This document shows positions 18,872 through 27,945 of a stretch of DNA of 64,000 nt, piece by piece; position 1 is the stretch's first letter; the number at the start of each line of letters is the position of its first letter. The notes beneath the pieces were generated by a model. The model did no database searches. It was not told the DNA's origin and saw only the letters and a program-made list of their open reading frames with translations. Source of the DNA: Planctomycetota bacterium (lineage in GTDB: Bacteria > Planctomycetota > J058 > JAJDCP01); assembly GCA_029260765.1 (NCBI GenBank), contig JAJDCP010000174.1:1-64000 (forward strand), written 5' to 3'. The translations under genes and the position numbers were made by a program.

Positions 18872-19444
18872 ATGACAAGAAAACCCAGAAGAAAGTCTTC
18901 CAAAGGTCAGGAGGCGCACGAAGTCACTGAGATTGCGATCGCGTCGACGGAGCAGAATCGTCCGACAAAGACATATACTGCTCAGGCTTATACGATTGAC
19001 GCCAGACCCGACGGTTATGTCTTCTACTTTGGACAAGTGTTGCCGGCCGGAAAACTAGCAAATGCTATCGGCGTTCAACTCAACTTCTTCGGCGTCTTGA
19101 AGCTAGATGAGTCATTCCACGCTGGAACTTTCCTTGACACACTCAGAGGACTGGTTCCAAGCCGGATCGGTGGGCTAGAGATCGGCGAGGGAATGCTTGA
19201 GAGGATCTCTAGCGGAAAACTGCACATCTTGAGTGCGAATATCGGGAGATTCTACATTGGCCAATTTGGAGCGCAGGTTGATTGGTACCTCGCGTCACCG
19301 AGCCAATTACGCGACGCTACGATTAGTCACGCAAAGACGATCGACGCAAGTCCTGTCATGACTGTTTTCCTCTCGAACGAGCTCGCATTCAATCTCATCC
19401 AAGATATCGGGACTATCGTGAAATCCAAAATGGGGAGATCGTGA
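18872..19444 (+). CDS. Hypothetical protein, first gene of Fic operon
   Basis: A 190-residue protein of unknown family. ATG 18872 is preferred because GGAGGGG lies about 11 bases upstream and the frame before it is repeat sequence; an in-frame ATG at 18839 is possible. The N-terminus is basic and probably disordered (TRKPRRKSSKGQ). The rest alternates strand and helix with no signal peptide or membrane segment. Base composition is less GC-rich than surrounding chromosomal genes. The stop overlaps the next start (TGATG), so expression is coupled to the 128-residue protein and the Fic gene. Confidence 0.6.
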   Translation: MTRKPRRKSSKGQEAHEVTEIAIASTEQNRPTKTYTAQAYTIDARPDGYVFYFGQVLPAGKLANAIGVQLNFFGVLKLDESFHAGTFLDTLRGLVPSRIGGLEIGEGMLERISSGKLHILSANIGRFYIGQFGAQVDWYLASPSQLRDATISHAKTIDASPVMTVFLSNELAFNLIQDIGTIVKSKMGRS

Positions 19445-19830
19445 TGCAAGATACAGGAGTATACGGAATCGGAACGCTCGTTGCCGACGAACTCACGTGG
19501 AGCGAAGAACGTTCCGGAGTCATCGTGTTGGAGGTGGGTAGCCCAGACGCGCTCGACTGCTCGGTTTTGGATGTCTACAGTGAGGGCCTTTTCGAGGCCG
19601 CGGACCAGAATGCCTGGGAATACTCGGCGTATGCAGACGAGAACGTTGACCCCGAAATCGCCGACTTCGCTTTGCCCGCCGATCTGTATTCGCCGACTCC
19701 GACACCGAGCAAGTTCTTGGAGATGCTTGAGAGCTACACGATACCTGTCATGCCAATCGATGAGGACGGAATCAAGGTCTGGGCCGACAAGCTCTCAAAG
19801 GAGATTGCTGATTCGCGGCATCCTGATTGA
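19444..19830 (+). CDS. Small acidic hypothetical protein, second gene of Fic operon
   Basis: A 128-residue, strongly acidic protein (for example WEYSAYADENVDPEIADFAL) with no recognised domain. It starts at ATG 19444 overlapping the previous stop; GTG 19441 is an alternative. The next gene begins two bases after its stop. Size, charge and position directly before a Fic gene would fit an antitoxin. The known Fic-inhibitory motif (Ser/Thr-x-x-x-Glu-Gly/Asn) was looked for and not clearly found, so this role is only inferred. Confidence 0.6.
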   Translation: MQDTGVYGIGTLVADELTWSEERSGVIVLEVGSPDALDCSVLDVYSEGLFEAADQNAWEYSAYADENVDPEIADFALPADLYSPTPTPSKFLEMLESYTIPVMPIDEDGIKVWADKLSKEIADSRHPD

Positions 19831-19832
19831 CA

Positions 19833-20498
19833 ATGCCAAATACCAGCCCAGGACCACCTTGGGAGTACAGGACAATCCCAGGGGCCGGCCCGATCCTGGC
19901 GACTCGCTGCAAGGATATCCTGGTCAAAGTCGCCAGCGGTGTCACTGTTGTTGAACAACTTGTCGCAGACACACGCGACGTGCATCAGCGCCTTTTCGCG
20001 GGGCTGACACCCGAAGGCTACCCAGGCTACGCGGGCAACTACCGTGGGAGTCCTTCGCCGGGTCTTGCCGACTATGGTGTAGGAGTTGGCGGCGACCCGT
20101 TGGTGGGCGTCCATCCAGCGCGTGTGCAATGGCATATGGCCAGACTCTCGCAAGAAATCGTCACAGCACTAGATCGCCTCGACCAACTCTTTCGCACGAC
20201 CAGCCTTTCCGACGACGACAAGAGGTTCCGCGTTGCTGTCGTAGCCGCGTCGTTCTTCCAGACTTTTCTCACGATTCACCCGTACGCCAATGGAAATGGC
20301 CATGTCGCGAGACTATGCGTGGTGGCGATCTTTGCCAAGTTCGGTTTTGCTGCGTCAGGATGGACACTAGACAATCGGCCGCAACCAGAGCGCGAGTACT
20401 TCGACGCACTCTACCGCCACCGTCGAGGAGACTGGCGACCGCTTGTGAAGTTCATTTTCAACCGAATCGGCACTTCAGCCTCTGGAACGTCTCCGTAG
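19833..20498 (+). CDS. Fic-domain protein (likely AMPylase/nucleotidyltransferase toxin)
   Basis: A 221-residue Fic protein. The active-site loop is HPYANGNGHVAR at 149-160, matching HPFx[D/E]GNGRxxR except that the phosphate-binding Arg is His and the acidic position is Asn. The upstream YPGYAGNYRG segment fits the Fic flap region. Fic enzymes transfer AMP or other phosphoryl groups to target proteins. Start ATG 19833 lies two bases after the preceding stop; a TTG start six bases earlier is possible. The altered loop means the reaction may differ from AMPylation. It is flanked downstream by repeat copy D. Confidence 0.8.
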   Translation: MPNTSPGPPWEYRTIPGAGPILATRCKDILVKVASGVTVVEQLVADTRDVHQRLFAGLTPEGYPGYAGNYRGSPSPGLADYGVGVGGDPLVGVHPARVQWHMARLSQEIVTALDRLDQLFRTTSLSDDDKRFRVAVVAASFFQTFLTIHPYANGNGHVARLCVVAIFAKFGFAASGWTLDNRPQPEREYFDALYRHRRGDWRPLVKFIFNRIGTSASGTSP

Positions 20499-20530
20499 GA
20501 CCTCCAAGACCATAGTTCACACCTGCCTGC

Positions 20531-20692
20531 CAACGCCGTCTCGCCGCTGAGCCCTCCAGCGCGGCCTGGCGCTTGCTCCACCTCTCTGCGCTCCAACAGG
20601 TTGCGTCGCGAGATCCGCTCCAGATCATCTGGCAACCGCCGCGCCAGGCCCCCGAGCCGACCTCCGGCCGCTTCGCTGAGCGGCGCCGGCGA
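20531..20692 (+). repeat. Dispersed ~160-bp repeat, copy D
   Basis: The best match to copy A: AACGCCGTCTCGCCGCTGAG, then GATCCGCTCCAGATCATCTG, then CGGCCGCTTCGCTGAGCGGC. It ends about 100 bp before the next chromosomal gene and seems to mark the right edge of the accessory island. Confidence 0.85.
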
Positions 20693-20792
20693 CACGACAC
20701 ATTTCGAGACACGGGCAGGAGACGAGTTTGACCGCTGGTGGCAGGCATCGCGTACGATGTGCCGCAGGTCCGCTTCCATAGAGGTGCAGGTC

Positions 20793-22349
20793 ATGCCATC
20801 GAAACTGGCCCCAGGCGGTGACGCAACGCCGAGGCTCCGGCTCTGGCCGCTGCCGGCCCTTTTGCTCACTGCCTGCCTCGGCAGCGCGGCCGCGCTGCGG
20901 TGGCAAAACGACGGCACCGTCGCCGTGCTGGCAGCCATCACTCTGTTTCTGTTGCTCGGGCTGCTGGTCTGGGTCTGGAGCTTCTCCCGGCTGCGCGGAC
21001 GAAAGCGTTGGTGGGGCGTGCTGTGCGTGCTGTTATGTCTGGCCAGCGTGGCCGCGCTGGTCCGTATCAGGGGGTACACAGGCGCGACCGTCCCGATCTT
21101 CTCGCTGCGCTGGCTGAGCGAGGCCTCGCCGGAGCTCGAGCTCGATAGCCAGGCGCTCCCCGTGCAGCTGGTGCCCACGCTCTGGGACACACCTGAGTTT
21201 CTGGGACCAGGCCGCCGGCCGCGCTTCCAGACCCCCGAGCTGGCGCGCGACTGGAATGCGACCCCACCCCGAGAGCTCTGGCGGCGTCCGTTGGGCGAGG
21301 GTTTCTCCTCCTTCTCGGTGGTGGGGGAGGTCGCGTTCACGCAGACCCAACAGGGCGCCCTGGAGTGTGTCGTGTGTCTGGATTGGCGCACGGGCGAGAC
21401 CCGTTGGGTGTCTGCCGACACGGTGCGCTTTGCCTCTTCGCTGGGCGGCAACGGACCCCGTGCGACCCCCACGGTGCACGACGGCCGGGTGTATGCTCTC
21501 GGCGCGACCGGACGGCTGCATTGCCTCGACGCCTCCGATGGCAAGCGCCTCTGGTCGCAAGACTTGCCTGTAGCGTTCGCTGCCGATGCCCCCGACTGGG
21601 GCTACAGCGGCTCGCCGCTGATCGTCGCCGAGCGGGTGGTGGTCAGCGCGGGGGGCTCCGATGGCCGCTCGCTGGTCGCCTTCGAGCTGCTGACGGGGCA
21701 GCTGGCCTGGGGCGGCGGCCACGAGAGGGCCGCGTACGCCTCACCCATGCTCGCACAGCTGGCCGGCGAACAGGTGATCCTTTGTGTCGACAACCAGGGC
21801 CTCAGCGCCCATGACCCGGAGAGCGGACGGGTGCGCTGGCAGATCCCACGCGGGCGTGGGGACAATGTGACCCAGCCGATCGTTTTTGGCGCAGACCGTG
21901 TCTTCCACTCGAAGGGTTACGGCGGAGGCTCGGGCCTGTGGACGATCGTCGCTGGTCCCGGCCAGCCTGACGTGGAGACCGTCTGGACCAACCGGCGGCT
22001 GATGAAGACCAAATTCCATAATCCGGTTCTGCACGCGGGTTACCTGTTCGGACTCAGCGACGGCAACAGCCTCGAGTGCATCGATCCGCTCGCGGGCACA
22101 AGGGCCTGGCGGGAGCGATGCGACTTCGGCCACGGTCAGCTGATTGGCACAGGCTCCCTCCTGCTGGTCCTCTCCGAGCAGGGAGAGCTGGTGCTCGTCG
22201 AGGCGAACCCCGAGCGTTATGTCGAGCTCGCGCGGCTGCCCCTGTTCAGCTCTCGGACCTGGAACCCTCCGGTGCTGATCGGGCGTCATCTGCTCGCCCG
22301 CAACGACATCGAGGCAGTGTGTCTGGAGCTGCCTGTGCGGAAACCGTAA
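20793..22349 (+). CDS. PQQ-like beta-propeller protein with N-terminal membrane domain
   Basis: A 518-residue protein. Three hydrophobic segments (about 18-35, 42-64 and 72-90) anchor a large propeller domain with repeated blade motifs such as GRLHCLDASDGKRLWSQDL and QGLSAHDPESGRVRWQI. Start ATG 20793 is preceded by GAGG. It is related to the genes at 1-1320 and 22464-23765. The Trp-dock/blade repeats are family features of PQQ-like and outer-membrane-assembly propellers. No catalytic site was identified. It is probably membrane-tethered and periplasmic, in a run with the second propeller gene, tonB and a TonB receptor. Confidence 0.85.
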   Translation: MPSKLAPGGDATPRLRLWPLPALLLTACLGSAAALRWQNDGTVAVLAAITLFLLLGLLVWVWSFSRLRGRKRWWGVLCVLLCLASVAALVRIRGYTGATVPIFSLRWLSEASPELELDSQALPVQLVPTLWDTPEFLGPGRRPRFQTPELARDWNATPPRELWRRPLGEGFSSFSVVGEVAFTQTQQGALECVVCLDWRTGETRWVSADTVRFASSLGGNGPRATPTVHDGRVYALGATGRLHCLDASDGKRLWSQDLPVAFAADAPDWGYSGSPLIVAERVVVSAGGSDGRSLVAFELLTGQLAWGGGHERAAYASPMLAQLAGEQVILCVDNQGLSAHDPESGRVRWQIPRGRGDNVTQPIVFGADRVFHSKGYGGGSGLWTIVAGPGQPDVETVWTNRRLMKTKFHNPVLHAGYLFGLSDGNSLECIDPLAGTRAWRERCDFGHGQLIGTGSLLLVLSEQGELVLVEANPERYVELARLPLFSSRTWNPPVLIGRHLLARNDIEAVCLELPVRKP

Positions 22350-22463
22350 CGCGCAGATCGACAGGACCGTGCGCGGGTGTCATACTGCACTCCACAGCCG
22401 TGCGGACCCCACCAGGGCGGGCTTTGCCTGCCGAAGCTGGCGTGCCACACCAGGAGTCATGCG

Positions 22464-23765
22464 ATGGAACTCTACCGAACCGGTCTGTGCCAATCTTCCA
22501 CCCGCGCTTGGATTGTCCCGCTCCTATGGGGTGTGATGGCGCTCGGTGTGCCGAGCGCGCAGGCGGATTGGATCCAGTTTCTCGGCGCCGATCGCGACGG
22601 CCGCTCTGACGAGTCGGGACTGTTGCGGGAATGGCCGCAGGCCGGACCAGACGAGCTGTGGAGCGCCGAGGTCGGCGTCGGTTTCGGAGGCGCGAGCATC
22701 CGCGACGGCGAGGTCTACCTGCTCGACCGCGAGGATGATGCCAAAGACGTCCTGCGCTGTGTCGATCTGGAGAATGGCGACGAGCTCTGGCGCTTCGAGA
22801 ATCCGGTACGTGGACGACTGCAGTACAACGGCTCGCGCTCGGTGCCGACGGTTGGCTCCGAGCGGGTCTTCGCGCTCGGGCCCTTCGGCCACCTTTACTG
22901 TGTCGCGCGTGACACCCATGAGCTGGCCTGGAAGGTCGATCTGGTCAAGGACTACGGCGGGTCCGCGCCGCAATGGGGCTACGCCGCCTCTCCGCTACTT
23001 TATGAAGACCTGGTCATCGTGCCGAGTATGGCGCCCGAAGTCGGGCTGTTGGCGCTCGATCAGGAGACGGGCGCGCTGCGCTGGAAGAGCGGCGAGGTCG
23101 GCAGCGAGGGCTACAGCTCTCCTGCCCTGTACAGGATCGGCGAGCGCGACCTGGTGTTCTATGTCAGCCCTGTCGGCCTGTTCGCCATCGAAGCGAGCAG
23201 CGGCAAGATCCTGCTGAGCTGGTCCGATTACACTTGCAGGATTCCCATCCCGGCTCCCACGCCGATCGGTGATGGGCGCTTTTTCTTGACGGGGGGCTAC
23301 CGGGCCGGCTCGGTGCTGGTTCAAGTCAGCGAAGAAGACGGCCGCCTGCACGTCGAAGAGCTGTTCCGCATCGACGACAACGGAACCCATATCCACCAGC
23401 CCATCGAGTACGAAGGCCACATCTACGCCAACTTGAACAACGGCCGGAGCCGGCGCAAGACGCCTGGCCTGACCTGCCTTGACCTCGAGGGACAACGCCT
23501 GTGGACGGTTGATGGCAATCCCAACCTTGACCGGGGCAACCTCATCCTGGTCGATGGGATGCTGCTCGGCCTCGGGGGCCAGGATGGTGTGCTGTACCTG
23601 CTGGAGCCGAGTCCCGATGGTTTTGTCAAGCTGGCCAGCGCAAAGGTCTTCGACGGTCTCGGCCGGCGGGACAACAACCTCTGGGCCCCGATGGCTTTCT
23701 CCGACGGCAAGCTCGTGCTGCGCAGCCAGACGACCTTGAAATGCCTCGACCTGAAGCAGCGCTGA
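22464..23765 (+). CDS. Secreted PQQ-like beta-propeller protein
   Basis: A 433-residue protein with a cleavable signal peptide (hydrophobic WIVPLLWGVMALG then PSAQA). The mature part shares FLGADRDGRSDESGLLREWP and GVGFGGASIRDGEVYLLDRE with the window's first gene. Blade repeats follow (GDELWRF, TGALRWKSGE, SGKILLSW). ATG 22464 has CAGGAG upstream and sits 114 bp after the previous gene. It is likely exported and non-enzymatic or of unknown activity. Confidence 0.85.
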   Translation: MELYRTGLCQSSTRAWIVPLLWGVMALGVPSAQADWIQFLGADRDGRSDESGLLREWPQAGPDELWSAEVGVGFGGASIRDGEVYLLDREDDAKDVLRCVDLENGDELWRFENPVRGRLQYNGSRSVPTVGSERVFALGPFGHLYCVARDTHELAWKVDLVKDYGGSAPQWGYAASPLLYEDLVIVPSMAPEVGLLALDQETGALRWKSGEVGSEGYSSPALYRIGERDLVFYVSPVGLFAIEASSGKILLSWSDYTCRIPIPAPTPIGDGRFFLTGGYRAGSVLVQVSEEDGRLHVEELFRIDDNGTHIHQPIEYEGHIYANLNNGRSRRKTPGLTCLDLEGQRLWTVDGNPNLDRGNLILVDGMLLGLGGQDGVLYLLEPSPDGFVKLASAKVFDGLGRRDNNLWAPMAFSDGKLVLRSQTTLKCLDLKQR

Positions 23766-23790
23766 ACGCGCCCCGGACGGCGGCCACCTG

Positions 23791-24660
23791 ATGCCCGATA
23801 CCGACTGCCTGCCCGCCCCGCGCGCCCTGCGAGCCGCTCCTGCCGCACGCAGGAGCCGGCCTCCTCAGCGCGTGAACCGGCGCTCCCGGTTCGCCCTGCT
23901 GCTCTCGCTCAGCCTGCACGCGGGCCTGGCCGCCATCCTTGCGCTAGCAGCCCTGCTTGAGGAAGAGCCGGCCCCGGTCGTCGAGGAGCTGCGGGTCTCG
24001 CTACAGCGGCCGCGGCCCAACCAACGGCCCAGTCCGCGGCCCAACTCCGAGTCGCGCAACGGCAGGCCCGCTGCCAGACACAGACCCGAGCCTGATCCTG
24101 TGCCGGACTCGATCCCCAGCCCTCTTGAGCTACGCCATGAGGTGTCTGAGCGGCCCCAGGTGCCCGCCGGCGGTCTCCAGCCGCATCCCCCGGATCCGCG
24201 CTTCGTGCTGCCGACCCTCGGCAGCTCCGAACCGGCCGTGGCGGCGGTTTCGGATCCACGGCCCGCGTCGCAGGTGGCCGTCGCCGAACACGCGAGCGAT
24301 CTGCAGGCGGCTTCGGCCGCGCCAACGATCTCTTCAGCTGATGGAGGGGGCCAGACCGGGGGCCTGGTCGGACCGGCGCAGACGGGCCCTGCCGTCCAAG
24401 CAGCAGCGGCCGAGCGGGCGCTGCTGGCTCCGATCAACCCTGACTACCCGCGCCGTTGCCGGCGGCTGCGCTGCCAGGGAGAAGTCATGGTGACGCTCTC
24501 GATTCAGACGGATGGCCGCATCGAGAGTGTGGCCATCAGCGCATCGAGCGGCTGCGCCACGCTCGATGCGGCAGCCGTGGCGGCGGCCCGCGGGGCGCGC
24601 TACGAACCGGCGGCGACGGCGACAACGAGTGCGCTGTGCGTCGCCTTCCGACTACGCTGA
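23791..24660 (+). CDS. tonB: TonB-family energy transducer
   Basis: A 289-residue protein. One N-terminal transmembrane helix (FALLLSLSLHAGLAAILALA) is followed by a Pro/Arg-rich periplasmic linker. The C-terminal TonB domain begins INPDYPRRCRRLRCQGEV and continues through VTLSIQTDGRIESVAISASS to RYEPA. It couples inner-membrane proton motive force (through ExbB/ExbD) to outer-membrane receptors. It lies 122 bp upstream of a TonB-dependent receptor, its likely client. A Cys pair in the C-terminal domain (PRRC...LRC) occurs in many environmental TonB proteins. Confidence 0.9.
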   Translation: MPDTDCLPAPRALRAAPAARRSRPPQRVNRRSRFALLLSLSLHAGLAAILALAALLEEEPAPVVEELRVSLQRPRPNQRPSPRPNSESRNGRPAARHRPEPDPVPDSIPSPLELRHEVSERPQVPAGGLQPHPPDPRFVLPTLGSSEPAVAAVSDPRPASQVAVAEHASDLQAASAAPTISSADGGGQTGGLVGPAQTGPAVQAAAAERALLAPINPDYPRRCRRLRCQGEVMVTLSIQTDGRIESVAISASSGCATLDAAAVAAARGARYEPAATATTSALCVAFRLR

Positions 24661-24782
24661 AACCAGGCAGGATGTTCGTTGGCCCACCGCGCCCCGCCTT
24701 GGACTTTCGGCTGTGCTCAGCCAAGCTTGCCCGGGACTTCAGCTCTGACGGGCTCGTCAAAACCGCTGGTCGGAGGATTGTG

Positions 24783-26897
24783 ATGTTGCGAGCTTCTCTC
24801 TGGGTTCTTCTGCTAGGACTGCTTGCCACGGCCTGGGGCCAGGAACTGCCCGGCGATACGACCAGCGTCGGAACTCCGGGCGGCACAGTTGCCCCGGACA
24901 CGATCGTTGTCACCGCTCGCTTGCGGCAGGATCAGTTGTTCACGTTGCCGGGCGCGGTGTCTGTGGTCGGCGCCCAGGAACTGGAGCAGTCACGGATCGA
25001 CAGTGCCCGGCGCCTGGTGTTGCGCGTCCCTTCGCTGCACTACTTGCATCCAGGCAGCCCGGCGGAGGTTCCGCTGCTGATCCGCGGCATCGGCAACTAC
25101 GGGACGGGCGAGCCGGCCGTGGGCTACTTTGTCGACGGCGCCTACTTCGGGGGACGTCATGTCCGGTCCGAGCCGTTGTATGACCTCGAGCGCGTCGAGG
25201 TTCTGCGGGGACCGCAGAACTCACTGTTCGGCAAGAGTACCGTCGCAGGCGCCTTGCACTTGATCACCGCCGACCCGAGCTTCGAGCCCTCGGTCCACGT
25301 CCAGGGCAGCGCTGAGACCCCGGGCCGTTACGGAACCACGGGCGCTTTCAGCGGTCCGATCAGCGAGAGCATGGCGGCCCGCGTCGCCTGGTTCAGCGAG
25401 GACTTCGGCGGCTACTACAAGAACCACGTGCGCGGTCGGCCGGTCGACGGACACTCGACGCGCGCGGCGCGCATCAAGCTGCTGGCATTGCCAACCGATG
25501 GCCTCGAGCTCTTGCCAAGTTTTTCGTTCCGGCGCACGCACGCCGACGCCTTTGCCCACTTCCCGGCGCTCGATGACGACGACTACAGCACCCTGCAGGA
25601 CATGCGCGACAAGCGCAACTTCTCCTACGTTGAGACCTGGGCCGGCAGCTTGACCGCGCGCATCGATCTGCCCCGTGGCTACGAGCTGGTCTCGGTCAGC
25701 GGCCTGAACCGCTCTCTACTCCATCAGGCGGGCGATGTCGACTATACCTCCGCGCCGCCGGATGCCGTCAATCCGTTCGCCAATCTATTCGCGCAGCGCA
25801 GGACAGACGAGAATGAGGTGTCGCAGGAGCTGCGGCTGCTGTCTCCGCAACGCGGCGTGCTCAGCTGGCAGCTCGGAGCGTTCGCCTACCACGCGCGCAA
25901 GAAGCTGCATCAGCGCCTGGAGATCGACAGTCTGCTCCCGATTCCCCCGGTGGCGCCGACCCAGACGCTAGCCAGCAGTCAGACCTACTCGCTCTTCGGG
26001 CAGCTCTCCCTGCGGCCGATCGAGCGGCTGGAGCTGACGGCCGAGCTGCGTTACGACCACGACCGGCGGCGCTTCTGGGAACAGGTGCCGGGGGGGCGCG
26101 AACGTCAGGGGCGCCGTTTCGACAGCCTGTCGCCGCGCTTCAGCATCGGCCTCCGTCCGATCGACGAGCTGTTCCTGTACGTCTCGACGGCGCTCGGCTT
26201 CCGTCCCGGTGGCTTCAATGAGGGGGGGGCGTCAGGTTTCGACAAGGAGCGGACCTTTTCGGCCGAGGTCGGCGCACGCACCAGCTGGCTGGACGGACGG
26301 ATCGCCGCCGGCTTCACGGTCTTCTACGCGGAGATCGACGATCAGCAGGTGTTCGAGCTCGACCCTGGCAGCCTGAGCAGCATCACCACCAACAAGGGCG
26401 AAGCCCGCAGTTTTGGCATTGAAGTCGAGACCCGGCTGGTCCCTTTCGAGGGCTTCACCCTGTTCGCCGGAGCGACCTGGATCGATGCAGAGTTCACCGA
26501 CTATGAAGCCCTGGACATCGCTCCGGATGGCATGATGGGCGTGTTCGATTTCAAGGGCAAGACGCTCCAGTGGGTGCCGGAGTACCAGCTGGCCCTGGCC
26601 GCCGAGTACCGCCACCCGTTGAGCGAGGAGGTCGAAGCGGGCCTGCGCGCCGACTTCCGCAGCCAGGGCCTGATGTACTGGGACACTTTCAACTCCGCCC
26701 GCCAGGAGCCCTACCATGTGTTGGACCTGGCGGCCTTCGTCCAGTTCAAGCTGCTGACTGTGACTGCCTACATCAACAATGTGTTCGATGAGGGCTACTT
26801 CACGGATTTCTCGCCTGCCTACCGATTTCCTCCCTTCAACCTGGGCGTGATCGGCGAGCCGCAGAGCGTTGGGATGAGCCTGAGCTACCGTTTCTGA
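24783..26897 (+). CDS. TonB-dependent outer-membrane receptor
   Basis: A 704-residue protein. The signal peptide (LRASLWVLLLGLLATAWG) precedes a TonB box-like TIVVTA segment. The plug domain has LPGAVSVVGAQELEQ, RGIGNYG and the conserved VEVLRGPQNSLFGKSTVAGA. The 22-strand barrel ends in a terminal Phe after LSYRF. Start ATG 24783 is supported by GGAGG eight bases upstream. It imports an unidentified substrate, with energy from the adjacent TonB. Similarity of the plug to FecA/CirA-type and xenobiotic-type receptors does not fix the ligand. Confidence 0.92.
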   Translation: MLRASLWVLLLGLLATAWGQELPGDTTSVGTPGGTVAPDTIVVTARLRQDQLFTLPGAVSVVGAQELEQSRIDSARRLVLRVPSLHYLHPGSPAEVPLLIRGIGNYGTGEPAVGYFVDGAYFGGRHVRSEPLYDLERVEVLRGPQNSLFGKSTVAGALHLITADPSFEPSVHVQGSAETPGRYGTTGAFSGPISESMAARVAWFSEDFGGYYKNHVRGRPVDGHSTRAARIKLLALPTDGLELLPSFSFRRTHADAFAHFPALDDDDYSTLQDMRDKRNFSYVETWAGSLTARIDLPRGYELVSVSGLNRSLLHQAGDVDYTSAPPDAVNPFANLFAQRRTDENEVSQELRLLSPQRGVLSWQLGAFAYHARKKLHQRLEIDSLLPIPPVAPTQTLASSQTYSLFGQLSLRPIERLELTAELRYDHDRRRFWEQVPGGRERQGRRFDSLSPRFSIGLRPIDELFLYVSTALGFRPGGFNEGGASGFDKERTFSAEVGARTSWLDGRIAAGFTVFYAEIDDQQVFELDPGSLSSITTNKGEARSFGIEVETRLVPFEGFTLFAGATWIDAEFTDYEALDIAPDGMMGVFDFKGKTLQWVPEYQLALAAEYRHPLSEEVEAGLRADFRSQGLMYWDTFNSARQEPYHVLDLAAFVQFKLLTVTAYINNVFDEGYFTDFSPAYRFPPFNLGVIGEPQSVGMSLSYRF

Positions 26898-27043
26898 GGC
26901 GTTCTGCGCAGCGTGCCCGGGTCTCCCTCCCCGCGCCTGCACCCGGCATGCAGCCCGCGGGCTGGCATGGCCGCGCAACTCCAAGCCGGGCGGGCAGGGC
27001 TGCCCGTGATCCGCGCACGGTTCCCCATCAGGCCATGGGGCTG

Positions 27044-27691
27044 TCATTCCCCCTCGAGCGCCTGCAGGAACTCGAGGATCGGTCCCAGCACAGCGGAGCC
27101 AGCGATCATCAGCAGCCCTGCGAGCAGTTGCGAGCCGCGCTCCAGCAGCTTGTCGGTGCGCGCTTGCTCAGGCGAGGTGTCATGGTGCCAGTAGAGCACA
27201 ATGCCCATCCAGGCCATCCATAGCAGGCGAGGCAGATGCGGCTGCAGCTCAGGGTTGAGCGTCGGGATGGTGTCGTGGGTCAGAATCTCGAAGGCGCCCA
27301 CCTCCCGCTCCCTGATCGCGGCCGTTGCCGCGCCGAAGGGGGAGAGCTCGCTGCCTGGCGCGATCAAGCGCGGATAGAGAACCCGGAACAGGCGGCGATG
27401 AGGAACCACCCGCGCCAACTTCCAGCGTGTCAACCGTAGGAAGCGCTCGTGCAACAGCGGGGTCTCCGCACAGATGGTGGCCGCCCGGTCTGCGGAGCCT
27501 ACGCCACGTTGCGAGAAGAACTCCAGCAGCAGCTCTTGCTTGGAGCGGAAGTAGTAGTAGGCAGCACCCTGTGCCACGCCTGCCTGCTTGGCGATGGCGC
27601 GCATCGTGGTCTGCCCGTAGCCCTTTTCTTCGAACAGCTCCAGGGCCGTCTGCAGGATGTGCGCGCGCTTCCGTTCGCTTTTGCTGCCCAT
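27044..27691 (-). CDS. TetR-family transcriptional regulator
   Basis: A 215-residue protein. The helix-turn-helix lies at about 10-55 (ILQTALELFEEKGYGQTTMR, then AGVAQGAAYYYFRSKQELL). A helical ligand domain follows, of the kind used for acyl-CoA or lipid-like effectors. ATG 27691 is chosen because the TetR domain starts there and GGAGG lies just upstream; the frame remains open to 27862. It is divergent from the SRPBCC membrane protein gene at 27946, with palindromes in the shared intergenic region, so it probably represses that operon and itself. Confidence 0.9.
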   Translation of the reverse strand: MGSKSERKRAHILQTALELFEEKGYGQTTMRAIAKQAGVAQGAAYYYFRSKQELLLEFFSQRGVGSADRAATICAETPLLHERFLRLTRWKLARVVPHRRLFRVLYPRLIAPGSELSPFGAATAAIREREVGAFEILTHDTIPTLNPELQPHLPRLLWMAWMGIVLYWHHDTSPEQARTDKLLERGSQLLAGLLMIAGSAVLGPILEFLQALEGE

Positions 27692-27849
27692 CGGTTCCTC
27701 CGTTGGATGGTTGGGCACATCCCCGCTCGACCGTCGGGAAGACCCGGCACCACCTGCTACTTGCAGGGCTTGTCCAGCCGATCTGCGTTCGAATATTGCT
27801 GTTGAGGGCACAGAATACGGGGCTCCTGGGTGTCCTACAAGACAGTTTC

Positions 27850-27863
27850 TGAACGCGGTCAAA
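27850..27863. promoter_or_regulatory. Imperfect TetR-type operator candidate
   Basis: TGAACGCGGTCAAA resembles the perfect palindrome at 27914 and lies about 50 bp further from the 27946 gene. A second, weaker operator is inferred. Confidence 0.4.
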
Positions 27864-27913
27864 AAAGTGTTGCGCCGTAAACAGGGCCAGGGTAGATGTG
27901 TGATAGGAGATTG

Positions 27914-27927
27914 TTGAACGTGTTCAA
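27914..27927. promoter_or_regulatory. Perfect palindromic TetR-type operator candidate
   Basis: TTGAACGTGTTCAA is a perfect 14-bp palindrome ending 18 bp before ATG 27946 in the region shared with the divergent TetR gene. Binding here would block transcription or initiation of the 27946 operon. Confidence 0.55.
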
Positions 27928-27945
27928 AAAGCGGAGGGTCCTGCC

